Source: Caballeronia sp. LZ062 (lineage in GTDB: Bacteria; Pseudomonadota; Gammaproteobacteria; Burkholderiales; Burkholderiaceae). Taken from it: 64,000 nucleotides of DNA. The notes beneath the pieces were generated by a model that saw only the letters and a program-made list of their open reading frames with translations, searched no databases and was not told the origin of the DNA. A program made the translations under genes and the position numbers. This document shows, piece after piece, positions 61,002 through 64,000 of this stretch; the stretch's first letter is position 1, and each line of letters begins with the position of its first letter. The stretch lies in contig NZ_JARTWB010000001.1 of the NCBI RefSeq assembly GCF_031450785.1, positions 558,001-622,000 of the forward strand, read 5' to 3'.

Positions 61002-61414
61002 GGCCGCTCTCTCTCTCTCGATAAATTCGTTGTAGGTGTTTGTCCCAAATACTAAGAGGGATCGTTCATGAGTCATACCTTCGTTTTCCCTGACGCAGAC
61101 GCGGGTCATTGCGTTATGTAAACGAACGTTCGACCGGCACGGCGCCACGCTTGCATGGATACATGGCTGACGTGATGCGCCGGGGAGGACGGTTCATTGC
61201 ACGCATCGACTGCAAGCTCGTGTGCTTATCTAAGTAATGCTTTGGCTTCCTAATCATCTTGCAAGCCGAGCCGGGCACAGAGAGTAGACAAGCAAAACGT
61301 CAGTCAAGCCGTCCACGTTTGTAAGCCGCACACATGTAAAGTCGGAGCCGCAAGTCAACCGGCATTCGCGCGCCGCGTTTAGAACGTGTCATCCGAAACC
61401 GCTCCGGAGTTCAC
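61002..61414. other. 413-bp divergent intergenic region
   Basis: This gap lies between the leftward small protein and the rightward DUF1800 gene. It holds a short CT-repeat (61006-61018) that forms the purine-rich leader of the small gene, and a perfect palindrome CGAACGTTCG at 61124-61133. No gene was recognised, and I could not place promoters firmly. Confidence 0.45.
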
Positions 61415-62869
61415 ATGGCCATGGCCCCACAGCGTTCGCTCGCCGGGATAGCGGTCAACCGTTTCGGGCTCGGCGCGCGCCCGGGCGAAGCGCTGCCCGC
61501 CGATCCGCGTGGATGGCTGCTCGAACAAGCCGATCCAAAGCGCAGCGCATACCAGCCGATGCCGCCCGCGCTCGCGGATCAACCGACGAGTCTTGCGCTC
61601 GCCGCGGAGTGGGTGGAGCGCCAGCGCGCGGTGCTCGCCGCCAGAACGGGCGACGACCAGGCGGACAAGGCCGACGTCCGCAAGCAATACGCGAAGCAGC
61701 TTCGCGACGACTACCGCAGCGCCGTCGATGCCCGCGTCGTCAGCGCGCTGACCGCGAGCGCGCCGTTCGTCGAACGGCTGGTGCATTTCTGGGCGAACCA
61801 CTTCGCCGTCTCGACCGAAAAGCCGCCGGTCGCCATGCTCGCCGGCTCTTTCGAAACCGAAGCGATCCGCCCGCACGTGCTCGGCCGCTTCGAGGACATG
61901 CTGATCGCGGCGGAGCGTCACCCGGCCATGCAGATCTTCCTCGATCAACCGCGCTCGATCGGTCCCGACAGTCCCGCCGTCGTGCGAGCCGCCATGCGCG
62001 ATCCGGGTCAGAAGCGCGGCCTCAACGAGAATCTCGCGCGCGAGATCATGGAACTGCATACGCTCGGCGTGCGCACCGGCTATACGCAAGCCGACGTCAC
62101 CGAATTCGCGCAGGCGCTCACTGGCTGGAGTGTCGGCTTGATGGGACCCAACGCGCGACCGAACGCGGGACCGAACGCGGGCAAGAATCCCGGCGATCCC
62201 GCGCTGCCCGGCCAGTTCCTGTTCCGTGCGCGCGTGCACGAGCCGGGCGTCCGAACGATCATGGGCAAAGAGTACGGGCAGACCGGCGAAGCGCAGCCGC
62301 TCGCGGTGCTGCACGATCTGGCGACGTCGCAGGCCACAGCTCAACACGTCGCGGAAAAGCTCGCGCGCCACTTTGTCGCCGATACGCCGCCGCCCGCGCT
62401 CGTCGCCCGCATGGCGCGCGCCTTCACCGAGACGGACGGCGATCTGCCGAGCGTGTACCGCGTCATGATCGAATCGCCGGAAGCGTGGCCTGACACGCCG
62501 TCCAAGTTCAAGTCGCCGTGGGACTGGACCATCTCATCGCTGCGCGGGCTCGGACGCACCGACCTGCACGGCATGCAGGCCGGGCCGCTTCTGACGCAAC
62601 TCGGCCAGCCTGTATGGCGTCCGGGCTCGCCTGCCGGTTACGACGATATCGCCGCGACCTGGGCCGCACCCGATGCGCTCGTGCGCCGCGTTGAAGTGGC
62701 GCAGCGACTCGCATCGTTCACGAGCGACACGGTCGATGCCCGCGCGCTCGCCCCGCAGCTGCTGCCCGGCTCCTTGTCCGATGCCACCGCAATGGCCGTT
62801 GCCAGCGCGGAAAGCGCGCAGACGGCGCTCGCGCTTCTGCTCGTGTCGCCCGAATTTCTGAGGAGATAA
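61415..62869 (+). CDS. DUF1800 family protein
   Basis: This 484-residue protein has the DUF1800 pattern: AVNRFGLGARPGEALPADPRGWLLEQ near the start, FVERLVHFWANHFAVSTEKP, NENLAREIMELHTLGVRTGYTQADVTEFAQALTGWSV, then KEYGQTGEAQPLAVLHDLATSQATAQHVAEKLARHFVAD. A short repeat of the unit PNA(R/G) lies near residues 246-258. No signal peptide is evident. DUF1800 genes are nearly always followed by a DUF1501 gene, as here (3 bp). Role unknown, thought to be linked to the exported DUF1501 partner. GGAG lies upstream of ATG 61415. Confidence 0.88.
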   Translation: MAMAPQRSLAGIAVNRFGLGARPGEALPADPRGWLLEQADPKRSAYQPMPPALADQPTSLALAAEWVERQRAVLAARTGDDQADKADVRKQYAKQLRDDYRSAVDARVVSALTASAPFVERLVHFWANHFAVSTEKPPVAMLAGSFETEAIRPHVLGRFEDMLIAAERHPAMQIFLDQPRSIGPDSPAVVRAAMRDPGQKRGLNENLAREIMELHTLGVRTGYTQADVTEFAQALTGWSVGLMGPNARPNAGPNAGKNPGDPALPGQFLFRARVHEPGVRTIMGKEYGQTGEAQPLAVLHDLATSQATAQHVAEKLARHFVADTPPPALVARMARAFTETDGDLPSVYRVMIESPEAWPDTPSKFKSPWDWTISSLRGLGRTDLHGMQAGPLLTQLGQPVWRPGSPAGYDDIAATWAAPDALVRRVEVAQRLASFTSDTVDARALAPQLLPGSLSDATAMAVASAESAQTALALLLVSPEFLRR

Positions 62870-62872
62870 CCG

Positions 62873-64000
62873 ATGATCACGCGTCGCCGATTCATCCAAT
62901 GCGCCGGCGTCGGCGCGGGCGCCATGCTCGTCGCGCCGCAACTCGTGCTCGCGTCGGCAGAAACCGACAGGCGCTTCGTCTTCGTGATTCAGCGCGGCGC
63001 GGCGGACGGGTTGAACATCGTCGTGCCATACGGCGATCCGGCGTATGCCGCCTTGCGCGGGCCGCTCGCCATCGATGCAACGACTGCGCTCAAGCTCGAT
63101 GGCACGTTCGCGCTTCACCCCTCGCTCGTCCGCACGGCGAAGCTCTACGCCGACAAAGAGGCGCTGTTCGTGCATGCCGTCGCCTCGCCGTATCGCGAAC
63201 GCTCGCATTTCGACGGCCAGAACGTGCTCGAGACCGGCGCAAGCGCGCCGTATCGGCTGAAGGACGGCTGGCTCAACCGGCTCGTGTCCATGCTGCCGCC
63301 CTCGCGCGCGAACGCCATCGCGTTTGCGCCGACCGTACCGCTCGCCTTGCGCGGCCGCACCGACGTGACCTCGTACGCGCCGTCGTCGCTACCGCAGGCG
63401 CCGGACGACCTGATCGCGCGCGTGTCCCGGCTCTATGCGGGCGACGCGCAGCTTCATTCGCTATGGGATGCGGCGATGCAGGCCCGCGGCCTCGCCGCCG
63501 ATGCGGGCGCCCGTCAGGATCCCGGGAGCCTCGGCAAGCTGGCGGCGAGCTTCCTGAGCAAGCCGGACGGTCCACGCATAGCGATGATCGAAACCGGCGG
63601 CTGGGACACGCACAGCGCGCAGAACCCGCGCCTCGCGGCGCAACTCAAAGCGCTCGACACCATGATCGGCGCACTCGCCGATGGCCTCGGCGCGCATTGG
63701 ACCAATACGACGGTCGTCGTCGCGACGGAGTTCGGCCGCACGGCGGCGGCGAACGGCACGGGCGGCACGGACCACGGCACGGCGTCGGCCGCGATGATTT
63801 TCGGCGGCGCAGTGGCAGGCGGCCGCGTGCTGGCGGATTGGCCGGGGCTCGGCAACGGCGCGCTGTATCAGTCGCGCGATCTGAAGCCGACGGCGGCGCT
63901 GGACGCGGTGATCGCGAGCGCGGCGGGAGAGACTTTCGGTATCGATCCCAAGCGCGTGTACGCAACGCTGTTTCCCGAGCTTGGCAGGACGTCGTTCGAT
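62873..64000 (+). CDS. DUF1501 family exported protein, 3' end outside window
   Basis: Reading from ATG 62873 (AGGAGATAACCG upstream), 376 residues are open to the window edge. The N-terminus MITRRRFIQCAGVGAGAMLVAPQLVLASA is a twin-arginine (Tat) signal. Then come FVFVIQRGAADGLNIVVPYGDP, SHFDGQNVLETGA, MIETGGWDTHSAQN, VVATEFGRTAAANGTGGTDHGTASAAMIFGG, which are DUF1501 hallmarks (alkaline-phosphatase/sulfatase-like fold). The Tat signal suggests that the protein folds with a cofactor or metal before export. It follows the DUF1800 gene by 3 bp. Partial only because of the window end, with no sign of damage. Confidence 0.88.
   Translation, partial: MITRRRFIQCAGVGAGAMLVAPQLVLASAETDRRFVFVIQRGAADGLNIVVPYGDPAYAALRGPLAIDATTALKLDGTFALHPSLVRTAKLYADKEALFVHAVASPYRERSHFDGQNVLETGASAPYRLKDGWLNRLVSMLPPSRANAIAFAPTVPLALRGRTDVTSYAPSSLPQAPDDLIARVSRLYAGDAQLHSLWDAAMQARGLAADAGARQDPGSLGKLAASFLSKPDGPRIAMIETGGWDTHSAQNPRLAAQLKALDTMIGALADGLGAHWTNTTVVVATEFGRTAAANGTGGTDHGTASAAMIFGGAVAGGRVLADWPGLGNGALYQSRDLKPTAALDAVIASAAGETFGIDPKRVYATLFPELGRTSFD

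Noticed and set aside
61006..61018. CT dinucleotide run as a phase-variable repeat
   Set aside because: Only about six units, and on the coding strand it serves as a purine-rich ribosome-binding leader. Too short to claim switching.

Overview
The window looks like a piece of a large, GC-rich Burkholderiaceae genome (Caballeronia/Paraburkholderia/Burkholderia type). The base composition, the OmpC/OpcP-style trimeric porin, the many IclR/GntR/LacI regulators and the dense sugar-acid and aromatic catabolic operons all fit a soil- or plant-associated member with several replicons. The genus is inferred from gene style, not from a marker gene. I found no rRNA or tRNA gene, insertion sequence, CRISPR array or replication origin. 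Two genes run off the window edges: a LOV-domain sensor kinase on the left and a DUF1501 protein on the right.

Layout. 0-10 kb: signalling and surface genes (LOV kinase, two exporters, an HTH/pseudo-receiver/GAF protein, a chemoreceptor with a GGDEF-EAL protein, an orphan two-partner-secretion adhesin). 10-15.6 kb: flavohemoglobin, then D-glucarate dehydratase and permease with a divergent LacI-type regulator and a clear operator. 15.6-20.3 kb: a YtfQ-YtfR-YtfT-YjfF-like sugar ABC transporter with a hairpin after the binding-protein gene. 20.5-24.1 kb: a small Cys-rich secreted protein, a family 2 glycosyltransferase and a soluble hybrid kinase. 24.2-34.2 kb: a nine-gene same-strand operon headed by a GntR/FCD regulator. 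It holds a short-chain dehydrogenase, a beta-keto acid cleavage enzyme (BKACE), two kinds of lactonase, a lambda-crystallin-type dehydrogenase and an ABC importer whose two permeases are fused into one chain. 34.5-42.7 kb: two tandem secreted paralogues, a TctDE-like two-component system joined to a citrate-type MFS gene, a quinone oxidoreductase, an orphan binding protein and a proline-rich SH3 protein.

42.8-60.7 kb is the most interesting part. It holds two divergently arranged catabolic operons and a porin. Operon A (51560 back to 42809) has two short-chain dehydrogenases, a cupin, an alpha/beta hydrolase, an IclR regulator, a thiamine-diphosphate enzyme, an aspartate-dehydrogenase-like protein, an aldehyde dehydrogenase and an extradiol-type dioxygenase. 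Operon C (58446 back to 54047) has an aromatic-acid-type MFS importer, two small unknown proteins, a Rieske oxygenase, a RidA protein and its ferredoxin reductase. The porin lies between them. All three promoters carry the same inverted repeat, GTTCC-N6-GGAAC, at exactly the same distance from the -10 box, so they look like one regulon. Its probable controllers are two closely related IclR proteins encoded at 48.6 and 53.0 kb. A NicC-like FAD monooxygenase with its own IclR regulator follows. The substrate is not evident; an aromatic or N-containing aromatic compound is the best guess.

60.7-64 kb: a small unknown protein and a DUF1800/DUF1501 pair. Function calls rest on motif recognition by eye, and no database search was run.
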